From Meghimatium bilineatum (Eukaryota; Mollusca; Gastropoda; Stylommatophora; Philomycidae), in assembly GCA_034231615.1 (NCBI GenBank), contig CM067309.1, forward strand, positions 31,356,798-31,420,797: 64,000 nucleotides of DNA, in the 5' to 3' direction. Below, one piece after another: positions 1-11,280 of the stretch. Every line of letters begins with the position of its first letter. Within the stretch, counting starts at the first letter, position 1. The translations under genes were made by a program, and so were the position numbers. A model generated the notes under the pieces. The model was given only the letters and a program-made list of their open reading frames with translations. It was not told where the DNA came from and searched no databases.

Positions 1-145
1 TGAACACATGGTTTTGTCCGGACTGCAATCACATCGTTTCATAAACAATTACCACAAGACAGAAGCAACATGAACTATCAACAATCATAGGTCAAACATG
101 CTGAAGAAACAATATAAGATTTCTGACCCATTACTGATGTTCGAT

Positions 146-303
146 GACGAACTTTGTGTGTCTAGGTGTGACACTGCTGACTTCTTCAAGTGATTGGATT
201 GTCAACCCACCCAAGTGATTAGTGCTGACGAACCTAGTGTGTCTAGGTGTGACACTGCTGACTTCTTCAAGTGGTTGGATTGTCAACCAACCCAAGTGAT
301 TAG
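146..303. repeat. two tandem copies of an ~81-bp unit
   Basis: Two adjacent copies sharing the core gtgtctaggtgtgacactgc and the downstream ggattgtcaacc block, differing at only a few positions. The minus-strand 61-aa reading frame here is a by-product of the duplication. No transposon hallmark is seen. Confidence 0.8.
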
Positions 304-395
304 TGCTGACCAACACTCACGTGTTTCGGTTACCATGGAAGTTGAGCGATTAGATGGCTAGATTCGTCTCCACGAAATCAGGATGATGCTTTATT

Positions 396-626
396 TTCTC
401 CGTTCGTTCTCAAACTCCACAACATTTAGCAGGATGTAGTCTGGAGAACAAATGTGCCGTGTCGTGGTTTAAAGCTTGCTGTGATATCTGCGCCTTTTGA
501 CTGACCCAATTTCGTTTCCTTCGACCCAATAAGCGATGGGACAGCCAAATCCACCCCCAAAACCTCCTTAGTCGCCTTTTACAACATGCCTGGCATGTAG
601 CAGCATTACTATTCTGTGTTTCCCGA
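396..626 (-). mobile_element. SINE, family M (degraded)
   Basis: Minus-strand copy of the dominant SINE of the window. The 3' tail block (cgttcgttctcaaactcc), the ggatgtagtc..gagaac segment and the MetaSINE-like block cttagtcgccttttac are all recognisable, but there are many substitutions and the 5' end is eroded. No target-site duplication (TSD) is visible, so this is an old insertion. Confidence 0.75.
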
Positions 627-761
627 TAAATGGTTATAAATAAACTATGTAGCAGCAAAAACTTAAATACATGAAAAAAAGCAGATAGACACAGAATTGA
701 CGCGTAAGAACGAAAGGTATCATAGGAGGGTATGTGTCATGGGTATCATGAGGGTATCATG

Positions 762-1136
762 AGTTATGTAAAGTGTCATACTGTTGAGTTATGTAATGTG
801 TCATACTGTTGAGTTATGTAATGTGTCATACTGTTGAGATATGTAAAGTGTCATACTGTTGAGTTATGTAATGTGTCATACTGTTGAGTTATGTAATGTG
901 TCACACTGTTGAGTTATGTAATGCGCCTTACTGTTGAGTTATGAAATGTGTCATACTGTTGAGTTATGTAAAGTGTCATACTGTTGAGTTATGTAATGTG
1001 TCATACTGTTGAGATATGTAATGTGTCATACTGTTGAGTTATGTAATGTGTCATACTGTTGAGATATGTAATGTGTCATACTGTTGAGATATGTATGTAA
1101 TGCGCCATACTGTTGAGTTATGAAATGTGTCATACT
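762..1136. repeat. 25-bp minisatellite, ~15 copies
   Basis: Unit begins gagttatgtaatgtgtcata and ends ctgtt. About 15 head-to-tail copies with single-base variants (gagatatg, aagtg, gcgcc) distributed along the array. Confidence 0.95.
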
Positions 1137-1323
1137 GGTGATATATGACGATTGTCAAGGACATACCGAATTATATCAGCATGACAATGAAATGGTAAGA
1201 ACTTTAATGAATGGGTGGGCAACATCCGAACCCAATCAATTTTTGTTCAGGAACGCAAGAAAAGATCTTAAAGTACTGTACACACTGGCCAACGAGTTCA
1301 TAGAAATACAAATAGAGCTCTAA
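1120..1323 (+). other. short open frame, unrecognised (67 codons)
   Basis: The frame starts in the last minisatellite unit and leaves it into unique sequence before stopping at the TAA just before 1324. I recognise no domain. The codon content is unremarkable and no splice or promoter evidence is visible, so it is probably chance or decayed retrotransposon sequence. Confidence 0.1.
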
Positions 1324-1403
1324 ATGAGTAAATACAAATTATTTGGTCACATATCACACGAGGACAACTCAAGGCAGCCAGTCGATCCAGAGAAGGCTGT
1401 CCA

Positions 1404-1604
1404 CCTCTGCATTATTGTCACAGACACCAGGCTGTCCACCTCTGCATTATTGTCACGGACACCAGGCTGTCCACCTCTGCATTATTGTCACGGACACCAG
1501 GCTGTCCGCCTCTGCATTATTGTCACGGACACCAGGCTGTCCGCCTCTGCATTATTGTCACGGACACCAGGCTGTCCACCTCTGCATTATTGTCACGGAC
1601 ACCA
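1404..1604. repeat. 35-bp minisatellite, ~6 copies
   Basis: Unit starts ggctgtccacctctgcatta and ends cggacacca. The last copies alternate ccacc and ccgcc. Two overlapping plus-strand frames stay open because the unit has no stop in those frames; this is not evidence of a protein. Confidence 0.95.
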
Positions 1605-1681
1605 AGATGGTACTTGTCATTAAACGTGTGTAGATAAAACTGAGTTTATTTTTTTTTTTAAATCAGTGTTCATCACGAAAT

Positions 1682-1780
1682 GAATGGATATTTCTAAATG
1701 TATATTTCTAAATGTATATTTCTAAATGGATATTTCCAAATGGATATTTCTAAATGGATATTTCTAAATGGATATTTCTG
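1682..1780. repeat. 14-bp minisatellite, ~7 copies
   Basis: Head-to-tail units of aaatggatatttct with variants aaatgtatatttct and one ttcc. The array directly follows a T run. Confidence 0.9.
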
Positions 1781-2534
1781 CTTGTGCATCCCATCTCAAA
1801 CGTATGCATGATGTCTAGAAAATGGAACGATTCATCTAGTACTTGACAACTTGGCTAAGAAATCTGGGCCGGACATACACGACTTCAGCATAGCTTCTGT
1901 ATGACTTTAACCAACAATGGGGTGAGAAAGCTAACCCCAATACTTATGTGCTCGACTGTAACGTTATGCATGGAAAGTAATATTGAAAGTAATATTATGT
2001 GCTGTGCTTCCTATTCGGAATCCTGACAACACACCGTACGTCTGTCTAATGGGATCAAGGGGCCAACATTTGCGAAGTGAATGTATCATCACAATTGAGT
2101 ATGATATACACTAGGACTACACAATTCTATCACGCAGAAGTAAACAATGGAGAATTGAAACAATCAATAAAATCCCCGTCAGACGCTATTTGACTAGATA
2201 CGAAAATACCCAGAATCCTAATAGCGGATAACAAAGGCTAATGAGATTGTGCTGAGGGGAGATAAGATGCATTGAAAGCGTATTACATGTCTCAGGTCGT
2301 CATTGAGTTTTCTGTGGAGGCTATCTAATAATGTAGATCATTGATTGGAATATCTGTGAACTCACGACATGAGCTGCCAGCTGTAATTCTTTACGTGTTC
2401 AAGACATAACATAGCCATCGAAAAAAAAAGAAAAAAACATTTCTGAGTGAAATACATCCTAGTTACAAATTCTTGCAGTAAAACAAGGCTGCTATTTTGC
2501 TAATATCACTATTTTGTTAGCTTGGTTTAGGATT
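1781..2534. other. no recognised feature
   Basis: AT-rich sequence with stops in all frames. I see no tandem repeat, SINE head or transposon motif here. Confidence 0.6.
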
Positions 2535-2960
2535 CATTGCCTGTGACCACTTTTAAGGTAATTATCTTAATTTACCCTTATTTGTATTATTTTACTTGCT
2601 ACCACACCTTATCTATTGTCACTCCTCACCTCCTTATGTGCACTTTCTCCTCCTTACTTCTTCTCCCCATATCCTCTTCCTCCCTGCTATGCTTCCTCCA
2701 CTATCTATTCGCTATCTCTCCTTCTCTTTCCTATCATAACCACATGTGTCTTCATGTAAGATTCGTTGTACTGTTGTCTTTTGTTTGTCCCGATGAAGGC
2801 TTTTTTAGTCGAAACGTCATCTGTACCTGTATCTCGTTGTTAGGTGGTTTTATATTTTATTTTGGTAACAAATCTACCTATTTTTGTTTATCTAGACATT
2901 TTCCCTGTGTTACACCAGCCATCTACTTCCTGTTTAGGGTTGTTACCCTACACTGGAACA
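2535..2960 (+). mobile_element. Penelope-type terminal repeat (family P), copy 1
   Basis: A pyrimidine-rich stretch is followed by catgtaagatt, the phrase gatgaaggctttttt-agtcgaaacgt, and later atttttgttta..gacattttccctgtgtta. The same order recurs at 20251-20480 and, on the minus strand, at 17180-17395. The gatgaaggc...gtcgaaac phrase is typical of the non-coding ends of Penelope-like elements, where hammerhead ribozyme cores are known. The open frame across it is a spurious reading. Assignment to Penelope is inference. Confidence 0.55.
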
Positions 2961-2963
2961 TCT

Positions 2964-3125
2964 CCGCCGAAGACGGATGTGTCGGACCATTGTCGCAAAC
3001 AAAACGGCGACACAACGCATTTCTATTCTCTGGACTACATCCTTCTGGAAATCTAATAGGACCATAGTCCTGATACAAGAGATATCCAGTGGGAGTTTGA
3101 GAATGAAGGCTGAAAAAGAAGAAGG
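2964..3125 (+). mobile_element. SINE, family S2
   Basis: Starts at ccgccgaagacggatgtgtc and runs through gacacaacgcatttctattc and ggactacatcc to gagtttgagaatgaaggc plus an A/G-rich tail. Other copies lie at 20730-20895 (+), 21905-22030 (+) and 33760-33850 (-). The 3' half is nearly the same as that of family M, although the upstream part differs. Confidence 0.75.
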
Positions 3126-4070
3126 AACATTTATCCCTTGATTTCGCTCGGCTTAGACTTGATTAGGATAAATAACACCCTGAATGAAGATTTCGGTATA
3201 AAATGGACAGATGATTGAACAATCATATTAACACAGATGACATCAACATACTTGAGCAAAGGAATAGCAAGAAACAGAGGGAACACAGCAGGAGGAGGTC
3301 AAGAATTCAATACACAATTTAAAAAAAGACACAATCCCAGCATACGATAACACCAGAAATAATACAGGCAGGGTGTTTGTGAGCTGGTTCATTTGTCCCT
3401 TGCTGGTGTTAGACATGCTCTTTTCAACATTAGAATTATTTTCCTGTGGCTATTATCGGGGCGTATTGTGTGGCCGAATGACCTGGGATCTAGTCTGCAT
3501 GTCATGATAAGGATAATATATTATGGGGGTAGGATGTAGTCCTAAGAAGTTGTTTTTTTTAAAATGGTGTTGAAATCTTGAGCTGGTTGTGGGAGCTATG
3601 CGCAGTCTTCTACTGGGTTTCATGTGTTGACTGGTTCTGGTTCCCTACTGACTCTGGTTGGCTATATCCAGTCTCCGTCTGGTAATTTACGGAAACTTTA
3701 GGGAGTTTTGTGGAGTACTTGTGCAGGGAGATTTTTTTTTGAATATATATTTTTAAACAATATTTGTTTTCTTTTTTTCGTATTGACTTTTCTTTTTATT
3801 TAATCATTTATTGTATTATTTTTTAAATTGTATATTTAGAAAAAAAAAATATATATATATATATATTATGCAATAACATTTAGTATCTTGTTTCTTTTAT
3901 ATAGTGATTAAAAGTCTTATTCCTTTCGTTCATAATTTAGTTTCATTTCTGTCAGTTCATTCCACAACTTTTGTGCCTTTCCGTGTGGTTACATCTCTAA
4001 CTATCCTCACCTATCCATAACTATTTATTGTCTATTGTCTGTCCTCAGGCGAACAATGTTATTCACACTT
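3126..4070. other. no gene recognised; T-rich and (AT)n tracts
   Basis: AT-rich DNA holding T runs near 3730-3840, and an A run followed by a short AT dinucleotide tract around 3840-3866. No coding or transposon motif was recognised. Confidence 0.6.
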
Positions 4071-4074
4071 GTCA

Positions 4075-4500
4075 TTAAGCGTAATTGTGGAAGCTTAAGT
4101 CGTCATTCAAAGGCCAGATGTGTCGCCGTGGTTGCATAAGTCCATGCTTGTTCAAGGCTATCTTCATGTGTTCTAACTACCGTTTTCTTGGTCTACCTTT
4201 AGCTTATATCCGGATATTCTTTTGTTATATGGTCTTTTTAGTATTTGGTTTTGATTCATTCTCATAAGGTGACCGAACCATTTTACTTGCTATCTTTCAG
4301 TATGTTCAATATATGATATTATACCAACTCTTTTCCTAATTTCTTCATTTCTTATTTTATCTTCTTTAGTTAACCATTGCATATTTTCTCAGTCACTTCA
4401 TTTCACATGTAACGATTTTCTTCCGCTGTGAGGTTGTTAAATACCATGTTTGACATTGGTAGCAGAGTGTTGGTATACAAATTGTAGATACTATATGTCT
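4075..4500 (-). mobile_element. non-LTR retrotransposon C-terminal fragment (family J)
   Basis: Read on the minus strand, one frame gives VKWFGHLMRMNQNQILKRPY, matching the 'FGH-x-MR' segment found after the reverse transcriptase of many RTE-like elements. The stretch aligns base by base with 52370-52800 (+). Several stops and frame shifts mean it is dead. No catalytic RT motif remains. Confidence 0.65.
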
Positions 4501-4655
4501 TTTGATTTCCTTCTTGATCTTTGGGTGAAGAAGTAATAGTAAAAGTTTGGTAAGTCACTTTTTTCTACAAATGTGAAATAATGTAGAAAACATATATATT
4601 TTCCGCACCTTTCATTTGCAGCGAATTCCCTGTATTTTGTTTCGTGGAAAAGGAG

Positions 4656-4868
4656 GGTGTGTCGACATGATTATATCAAAAGGCTATTGGAGACCTTTAC
4701 TGGGACTACAGCAACGAGAGAACAGAGCTAGGTGACTTTCTGGCGGACTTGGGGTATGCAGGTGAGATCTATTGTTAGTACAATATGCACAAGAGCAATC
4801 TTCCTTTATGTCAGTACATATCAATAATAAATAAAATAAGATTATATAAAGGTGTGTCGACATGATTA
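4656..4868. mobile_element. possible insertion flanked by 18-bp direct repeats
   Basis: The 18-bp sequence ggtgtgtcgacatgatta occurs exactly twice, at 4656-4673 and 4851-4868, bracketing 177 bp. The pattern is what a target-site duplication looks like, but the enclosed DNA matches no family seen elsewhere in the window. Confidence 0.4.
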
Positions 4869-4994
4869 AGCAGAAAGGATGGGGGTGGGGGGTCATCCCT
4901 GAATTATTGAGAGATATTAACTCGGAGAAGGTCAAAAATTAAGACAAAAACAAATTAAAGTTGACGTAATTTATAAACAGCCTCTTACCATGAT

Positions 4995-5271
4995 CTTCTT
5001 CTTCTGTGTTCGTTCTCAAACTCCTGCAGATTAGCAGGATGTAGTACGAAGAACGAGATGCGTTGTGTCATGGTTTACAGCACTCCTGTGATATCTGCGC
5101 CTTTGGGTCTGACACATCCGACTTCAGCATGGCTTTTGGTCACTAACCCTATATGGGATGGGACAGCCAACTCCACCCCATAACCTCCTTAGTCGCCTTT
5201 TACGACATGCGTGGAAGGTAAACAGCGTTGCTATTCTTTGCTCCCCTTTCGGACCCCCAGCCCACGGGCGG
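4995..5271 (-). mobile_element. SINE, family M, with TSD
   Basis: Nearly full-length copy on the minus strand, from the cttcttcttctg tail complement to the cacgggcgg head. It is flanked by the 8-bp direct repeat accatgat (just before the tail and again at 5272), the signature of reverse-transcribed insertion. The MetaSINE-like block agtcgccttttacgacatgc is intact. Confidence 0.92.
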
Positions 5272-5383
5272 ACCATGATAAAGTCTTAAAATGTTGACGA
5301 AGAGGAAAGTTACGTAACTGCTTCAGGAGAGGTAGAAATTTCAGATAAATATCCAGAATCTTTGTCAGATACAGAACCTTATC

Positions 5384-5575
5384 TAAATATCAGAGCCGTG
5401 GTAAAAATGTATCTAAATATCAGAGCCAAATGGGAACCGTGGTAAAAATGTATCTAAATATCAGAGCCAAATGGGAACCGTGGTAAAAATATATCTAAAT
5501 ATCAGAGCCAAATGGGAACCGTGGTAAAAATGTATCTAAATATCAGAACCTAATGGGAACCGTGGTAAAAATGAG
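5384..5575. repeat. 41-bp minisatellite, ~4.5 copies
   Basis: Unit contains tatctaaatatcagagcc followed by aaatgggaaccgtgg. The first copy lacks the aaatgggaacc part and the last carries agaacc. Confidence 0.92.
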
Positions 5576-5949
5576 CTAAATAAGTAGTAAACATAGAACA
5601 TAGGCATGACAAAATTTTACCTAATGACACAAAAATATACTGGTCATTAAATATTCATCATGTGAACAAACACTACCGGAGAGACATACAAAGAAAACCA
5701 GCTCGACTACAGAAGATAGCCAGACTCCCAAACTGTCAGAAGTAATTCAACAAAATAGAGACAGCAAGGAGGCAGCTGGTCTGATAAGCAGAATGAAATG
5801 AGATCGAGTGTGACCAAGTACAACAGATATACAAGAATAAGTTGAAGACATCAGCCTCAGAACAAGCCATGATTACACACGGGGAAATGGGAGTCTACCG
5901 GACAATCTTTGGTCAATCACTGATAATCTTCTTCTTCTGCGTTCGCTAT
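5576..5949. other. no recognised feature
   Basis: AT-rich sequence without an open frame of note. A short ttcttcttctgcgttcg at about 5930 looks like a bare SINE 3' tail in minus orientation. Confidence 0.5.
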
Positions 5950-6625
5950 CTTATAACCACAACGAATAAATCGTGTGGTTTCCATTGGGGAGCGGGAAGT
6001 ACGTCGTACTGACTACTAGTTCCACAGTTGAACTGGGTTATTTGCACCTCGGTTGGCTCACTCTGTGGCCCAGACATCCGAGGGCCAGCACATCCGTTTT
6101 CGTCATCCCATTAATTCGGGTAGTGGGCTTTCCTAGCCTGTCACAGCCTGAGTATCTGTCGACGGAAGCGCGGGTGTGTAATGACTTCGCCGAGACGATT
6201 GTCTCTCACTTCTATCTCGCACAAGGTGTTCCAGAATCACTGAATTTGCCTCGTGTAATTAGACGGTGCCTGTGCCTGTGCCCATCGAGTACTGACACTT
6301 TTCTCATCCACGAGCCTGGTACTGGTTTATGAAGAACTCGACAGAAGAGTTGTACCTGGGCTATTTCGCCTGCTTATCCGAGGTGTCGTTCACCGATATC
6401 GTAAACCCATCGTCCGAGTTGTATCACGCGTTTGACAGCAAAGACGTGTTCTCGAGCTGAAATAAACTTGTCCCATTTTTGCCTGACCCATCGGGTACTG
6501 AACCCTTTCTCTCTGCGAGCATGTTCGCAGTATAGGAAAGCTCGACAGCAGAGTTGGGCCATGGCTGCTTTCTTTGACGGGCGCCCACGAATGGGTTTCT
6601 GCCCGTAAGAAGCACCGGTATTTAG
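5950..6625. other. GC-richer block with open frames on both strands, unrecognised
   Basis: This block is visibly richer in G and C than its surroundings. It has one 119-codon frame on the plus strand and overlapping 62- and 63-codon frames on the minus strand. Minus-strand translations contain two similar phrases around SVPDGSG and SVLDGH, suggesting an old internal duplication. No domain is recognised. It could be a decayed coding element or a fragment of a different repeat. Confidence 0.3.
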
Positions 6626-6629
6626 AAGC

Positions 6630-6775
6630 GTGTCTCCAGCTAACAGAGCTTGTCTCCAGCTAACAGAGCTGTGGTCTCCAGCTAACAGAGCTGTGGTCTC
6701 CAGCTAACATAGATTGTCTCCAGCTAACAGAGCTTGTTTACAGCGGACAGAGCTTGTCTCCAGCTAACAGAGCTT
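6630..6775. repeat. 20-25-bp minisatellite, ~7 copies
   Basis: Units of ctccagctaacagagcttgt alternate with a longer form carrying an extra gtgg. One unit is degenerate (ttacagcggacagagc). Confidence 0.92.
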
Positions 6776-7384
6776 GCAGTTCCAATTTCCTTGGAACGTT
6801 TTCCCTTTGCAATTGCACTTGGCGTTGCCCTCTGGCGCTGTGCTGCCTTCTCGTTGTACTCAGTATGTTATCTTTTCGTCTTTCGTCATGCATCTATCTT
6901 TTCGTGTCGTTTTCATTGCCCCCTCCCCCCTTCCACCTCCAATGCTCAGACCGGACTGACTAACGTCATTGTGTGTCGATAGTTCTACTGCATGTGTTGG
7001 CGCAGTGGTGTCGGGGATATTGATTGTCTCTTTTGCAGCTAATTCTCATTCCATCTGCTGCCTCCACATTCCCGTAAACGATTCCCCAAAAGTTTTAGCA
7101 AGAATCAGCATGAGCAGCTGTATTTCTATTTCCAGCGTGCACCACGAAAAGTTACTTTTTGGCATCTAGGTTATCTGCTAACCCTGGGTCCGCCGAGAGC
7201 AGTGCGGTACCCTTTTAAAAAAAAAATTTGAATAAAAAAAAAAAACAAAGATCGAAGTCGAACTTTTAAACCATGGGTTAAAAAACGACATAGGTGTTTG
7301 TTTGGCCAACACACCAGGTAGAAGAGAAGGAAAAAGAACACAAAAGTAGAAATGACAAGGAGTAAATAGTTAACCTATAGTATA
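6776..7384. other. no gene recognised
   Basis: Three overlapping plus-strand frames near 6734-6982 read across a pyrimidine-rich stretch and show no domain. An A-rich tract lies at about 7218-7245. No repeat family is recognised. Confidence 0.5.
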
Positions 7385-7615
7385 CCGTAAAAGTGTGAGA
7401 TGCTAGCGGTCTCACATTTCAGTGACTCTGCTATATGAGGGCGGTAGTCTTCTTCTCTCCCTCGCAGTCTTTACTTCACGGATTAATCCGGTAGCCTAAT
7501 ATGGGTGGGTGAACTCTTGTTGAGGTATGAAAAACATTACCACTTCAACTGGGGAATGAACCCAGGACCACTCATATGCGAAGCTAGTGCTCTAACCACT
7601 GCGCGACGCGGTCCC
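7385..7615 (-). mobile_element. tRNA-headed SINE, family T1
   Basis: On the minus strand the head reads gggaccgcgtcgcgcagtgg..ttagagc, with a box B-like gggttcattcc about 40 bases on. This is the layout of an internal RNA polymerase III promoter from a tRNA. The body ends in the palindromic gtgagaccgctagcatctcac. Related copies lie at 8653-8918 and 17018-17165. It is not a functional tRNA gene, because no acceptor stem closes. Confidence 0.85.
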
Positions 7616-8180
7616 TTCATACCCGTTTCATACTTCATTGTATACCTGATTTCATTCTGTAATTTTATCACTGACTAAATTATTATTACCATCGATACTC
7701 TCTTATCCGCCATATCCGCTCGTGCTATGAAACAAGACGTAGACAAGAACGAAAGGGGGTAAAGGTGACTCAGGGAGTATGATCGGATGGAAAAACGGAA
7801 ACGTACGGTCTTATCGAAATGAGCAGACATGTCGGTTCATCAAGCCAAAAATAACGAGAATAACTGTGATGATAGCGAAAGAGTTCGAATACAAAATAGA
7901 GACTTTAAGGAAAGGGTAGTAGGCAAACTATACTGGAAGAAGAAAGGAAGCGGGGTAAACATGACGACTGATACATTACATTCTCAGCCCTTCTGTGACA
8001 CGCTGTGCCTATTTTATTTTACGCTGACCTTCTGTCCGGATCCTAACGTATTCCGAGATAAATAATATAAGACAATACTGCGTGAAACGTAACAACAACA
8101 GTACTTAGTAGAACACAGGTTTAGGTTTCAAGTGGAACTTCCTAAACATGTATTCTACGTAAGTAATATCTGAGATAAGT
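7616..8180. other. no gene recognised; diverged copy of the 8181 repeat unit
   Basis: The start (cccgtttcatacttcattgt) is a diverged relative of the 45-bp unit at 8181-8325. A 78-codon frame at 7829-8065 shows no domain. Confidence 0.5.
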
Positions 8181-8325
8181 AATCCGTATCATACTTCACT
8201 GTATACATTGTTGCATTTTGTCACTAACCCGTATCATACTTCACTGTATACATTGTTACATTTTGTCACTAACCCGTATCATACTTCACTGTATACATTG
8301 TTAAATTTTGTCACTTTATGTCTGA
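8181..8325. repeat. 45-bp minisatellite, 3 copies
   Basis: Three close copies of a unit starting cccgtatcatacttcactgt and ending ttttgtcactaa. Confidence 0.9.
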
Positions 8326-8359
8326 GTCATTCTTAACATCAATATTTTATTGTCCGCCA

Positions 8360-8556
8360 TATAGAATATATTTAGAATATATAGTTTAGAATTTAGAATA
8401 TATAGAATATATAGTTTAGAATTTAGAATAAATAGTTTAGAATTTAGAATATGTAGTTTAGAATTTAGAATATATAGTTTATAATTTAGAATATATAGTT
8501 TAGAAATTAGAATATATAGTTTAGAATTTAGAATAATGTAATTTAGAATATATAGC
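8360..8556. repeat. AT-rich 21-bp minisatellite, ~9 copies
   Basis: Units of tagaatttagaatatatagtt with length variants. Sequence on either side (tattgtccgcc and ctattgtctgctcg) looks like one block split by the array. Confidence 0.9.
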
Positions 8557-8652
8557 CAATATTCTATTGTCTGCTCGTCGTGCTATTTCTGTCTCTTATT
8601 TTGCTGGGCCCTTCTAGCTCTTATCCTTCTCTTTCCTATTATACGCTTCATA

Positions 8653-8918
8653 AAGTCAAGTAGCCCATAGCATTTATTAATGCCGTAGCGGTGTGAGATG
8701 TTAGCGATCTCACATTTCACAGGCTCTGCAAATGAGGGCGGTAGCCATCTCCTCTCCCTCGCAGTCTTTGCTTCCCGGATTAATCTGGTACCCAGTGTAG
8801 GCTGGGTCGACCTGGGAGCCGTTGCGATCTGAAAACATTTCCGCCTCAACTGGGGAATGAACCCAGGACCACTCATATGCGAAGCCAGTGCGCTAACCAC
8901 TGCGCTAACGCGGCGTGG
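8653..8918 (-). mobile_element. tRNA-headed SINE, family T1, with 13-bp TSD
   Basis: Full-length minus-strand copy with a head gcgttagcgcagtggttagc, box B-like gggttcattcc, and a 3' end reaching catagcatttatt. It is flanked by exact 13-bp direct repeats tatacgcttcata (8640-8652 and 8919-8931), proving insertion at this site. Confidence 0.93.
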
Positions 8919-8984
8919 TATACGCTTCATACCACGACTTTAATCTCACTCTCCTACCAATATCACACCATACATACTTCTTAT

Positions 8985-9150
8985 TGTTCAATATATTATT
9001 TGTTTGTTGTCTGCCGTCCAGATTCAGGATTTTTAGTCGAAGCATAGCCAGTCGCTGCCTCGTTAGTATGTTTTGTTTCTAACATTGGCAACATATACCT
9101 ATATCCGTTCATTTTTTAAACATTTGCCTTGTATTACCCCAGCACTCACA
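8985..9150 (+). mobile_element. Penelope-type terminal repeat, degenerate
   Basis: Diverged copy of the family P core: ttttagtcgaagcat, then ctcgttagtatg, then cctatatccgttcattttt and gccttgtattaccccagc in the same order as at 2810-2925. Confidence 0.5.
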
Positions 9151-9572
9151 TTTCCAGTATCGGCTTGGACAACGGAGTTGTATCTATTGATTGCTCATTG
9201 CATGCTAGTGTTTGTAATGAAATGCAGATTCACAATGCCTGCTTAGTTTATTGTTTCCAGTCGAGTAGATGATGTATGCTTTTTTTTTGGTGTAGTATTT
9301 CATCCGTTGCTCTGTTGTCAAAAGGTGGCGGGTTCGAATGTTGTTCGTGAGATGCATACACATTTATTTTTTTCCCCGGGGATTATCGTTTGAAGGTACG
9401 GAGATTACGTGATATTGAGTAGCAGGCTGCGTGTTATTTCGGTGAGGGCGATGTAGATATGGGAAATCCAAGTTCCGTAAAGTCAGTCCACTTCGTCTTT
9501 TGAACCCATTTTTTGACATGTTCTTCATTCACAATACTTATGTGTGTGTATTTTTACAAACTGTTATTTCAT
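9151..9572. other. no recognised feature
   Basis: Mixed sequence with a T run at 9282 and no recognised motif or array. Confidence 0.5.
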
Positions 9573-9806
9573 CTGAAACGCGTGGCCGTACGGCTAGTTA
9601 AAGGACGTCGGCCTCAGAGTCCCGGGATCAATCTGCGGTTGGGTCAAGGATTTTTGTCTTTAAAGGTACAACAAATAATTCTTCATGTACACGTCGCGGC
9701 GACAGCTTTGGTAAAGTGGCCTTTATTTCCACAACCGTAAATGCCTCCCTGCATTCCTTAACACGAAAACATGCAGTAACGAAAGTTTGTATTATTATTA
9801 TTATTC
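9573..9806 (+). mobile_element. tRNA-related SINE, family T4
   Basis: Head gtggccgtacggctag followed by ggcctcagagtcccgggatc resembles box A and box B spacing. The body ends in cctttatttccacaaccgta and aacatgcagtaacgaaag, with a (TTA)n tail. Headless minus-strand relatives with the same 3' domain are at 45173-45265 and 60640-60710. Confidence 0.75.
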
Positions 9807-10429
9807 CTCTTACGTATCAAGAAATCAAACAGTTTTACAGTGAAGGTAATTGTATGCACCAGTTCTTGACAGATTACATCATTATTAACAATTTCTTTTA
9901 TAATGTTAACTTACGTAGAAAAGTATGGGTGATCATTTTCTCAAGTATGTAAAAAAGATAAAAATACATCTGGCAAATAGAAATGTAGACGTCGACAGAT
10001 TTGAAATACAACCTACATGACGTATCGGAGATACAGCCGTCAGGCAACATCGATATTATTCAAATCTAATAAAAGCACACAGCTACAAAATTATATTCCA
10101 GGAAAAAAATGACAACCGGATTACAAACGAAGGTGATGATTGCACAAGTTGGGGGGAAGGGGGTGTTCTCGTGCTGACTCCTTAGAAAAGGAGTGCTGGG
10201 GAAAATGTTATGTAATGTATAATTATTACTCCTAAATACAGTAAAGCGGTTGAAGAGTTGATTTAGCAGTCGCTAGTGATGTTGTTGGCTTGCCGTATAA
10301 TAAGCGTTCCAGTAAACGGGATTTGGTATCTGACTGGAATAATACTGTACGGAATAAAAAGTTAATGAGGAAGGCGCATCTTGTCTAAACTTTATTTTAT
10401 ACAGGCATAGTATTGTTACCCATTCATAC
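9807..10429. other. no recognised feature
   Basis: AT-rich sequence with no repeat or coding motif that I can support. Confidence 0.55.
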
Positions 10430-10556
10430 CTGGTATCACCGAAGTCGGATGTGTCGAGACAATGACCGAAATAAAATAGCGGCACAATGCATCTCAGTTC
10501 TATAGACCACATCCTGTTGGATATTAACTATAATGAGGACTTTAGTATCAGGTATT
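10430..10556 (+). mobile_element. SINE, family S2, degenerate
   Basis: Recognisable by caccgaagtcggatgtgtcg, gcggcacaatgcat and gaccacatcctgttgg. It continues into ggactttagtatcagg, which is repeated inverted at 12012-12060. Confidence 0.6.
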
Positions 10557-10616
10557 TTATCCATTGTCTAAGTACCATTGTCTAAGTATCATTGTCTAAG
10601 TACCATTGTCTAATTA
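10557..10616. repeat. 15-bp minisatellite, 4 copies
   Basis: Units of attgtctaagtacc with small variants, directly after the degenerate S2 copy. Confidence 0.85.
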
Positions 10617-11280
10617 CAAGAGAAATTATAGTGGTCATAATCTGGGATAATAGCTCGATTGATAGACAAAACCAAAAGTAAGTGAGAGCGACCGACTTCT
10701 TAAGATCGTTGCTATTAGTTTTTACCTACCCAAGCTCGTGAAGACTGGGTTCTGTGAACGAAGCGGAATGAAGTCACTATCTGGCACAACGGGTACACAG
10801 ATGACTCTCAGCAGAGTGGCATGGAACGCACACTGCTCGGCGAGGTACTCAGAAAGCCGTGGTCATCAACAGCATCAATCCAAGATAACAGATTGAGGTC
10901 TTTGTTACCTCTAATATTTTATGGTAGTGTGTCCTAATATAACCTAATTGGACGATGTTGTCTGCTGGTTGAAAGACGCACGCTTCTCCAAAAGAGAGGC
11001 ACACTCATTAACTACCAATCAACAGCATCATCAACTATTTTCCTGTCCGACGTTTTCGCTAGATTCAATGAAATAGGCCAGGACAAGAGAGTGAGTTTGA
11101 CACGTAGCGCAACATTTCCTCAATTTAATCCAAGTAAAGCAGAAGCTACAGTTCAGACACACCTATGCAACAATCACACATAGCCTCGCCACGCTTGAGA
11201 CCTAGACAGTGTATAGCAGACATACAAGCGTACTAAATCACTTACATAGCTTGTGTATCAGCTAACATCTCAGGATAAAA
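10617..11280. other. no recognised feature
   Basis: No open frame or repeat family is recognised in this stretch. Confidence 0.5.

Noticed and set aside
2537..3067. 176-codon plus-strand frame as a membrane protein gene
   Set aside because: It reads through a Penelope-type terminal repeat and then a SINE. The same sequence recurs non-coding at 20251-20480.
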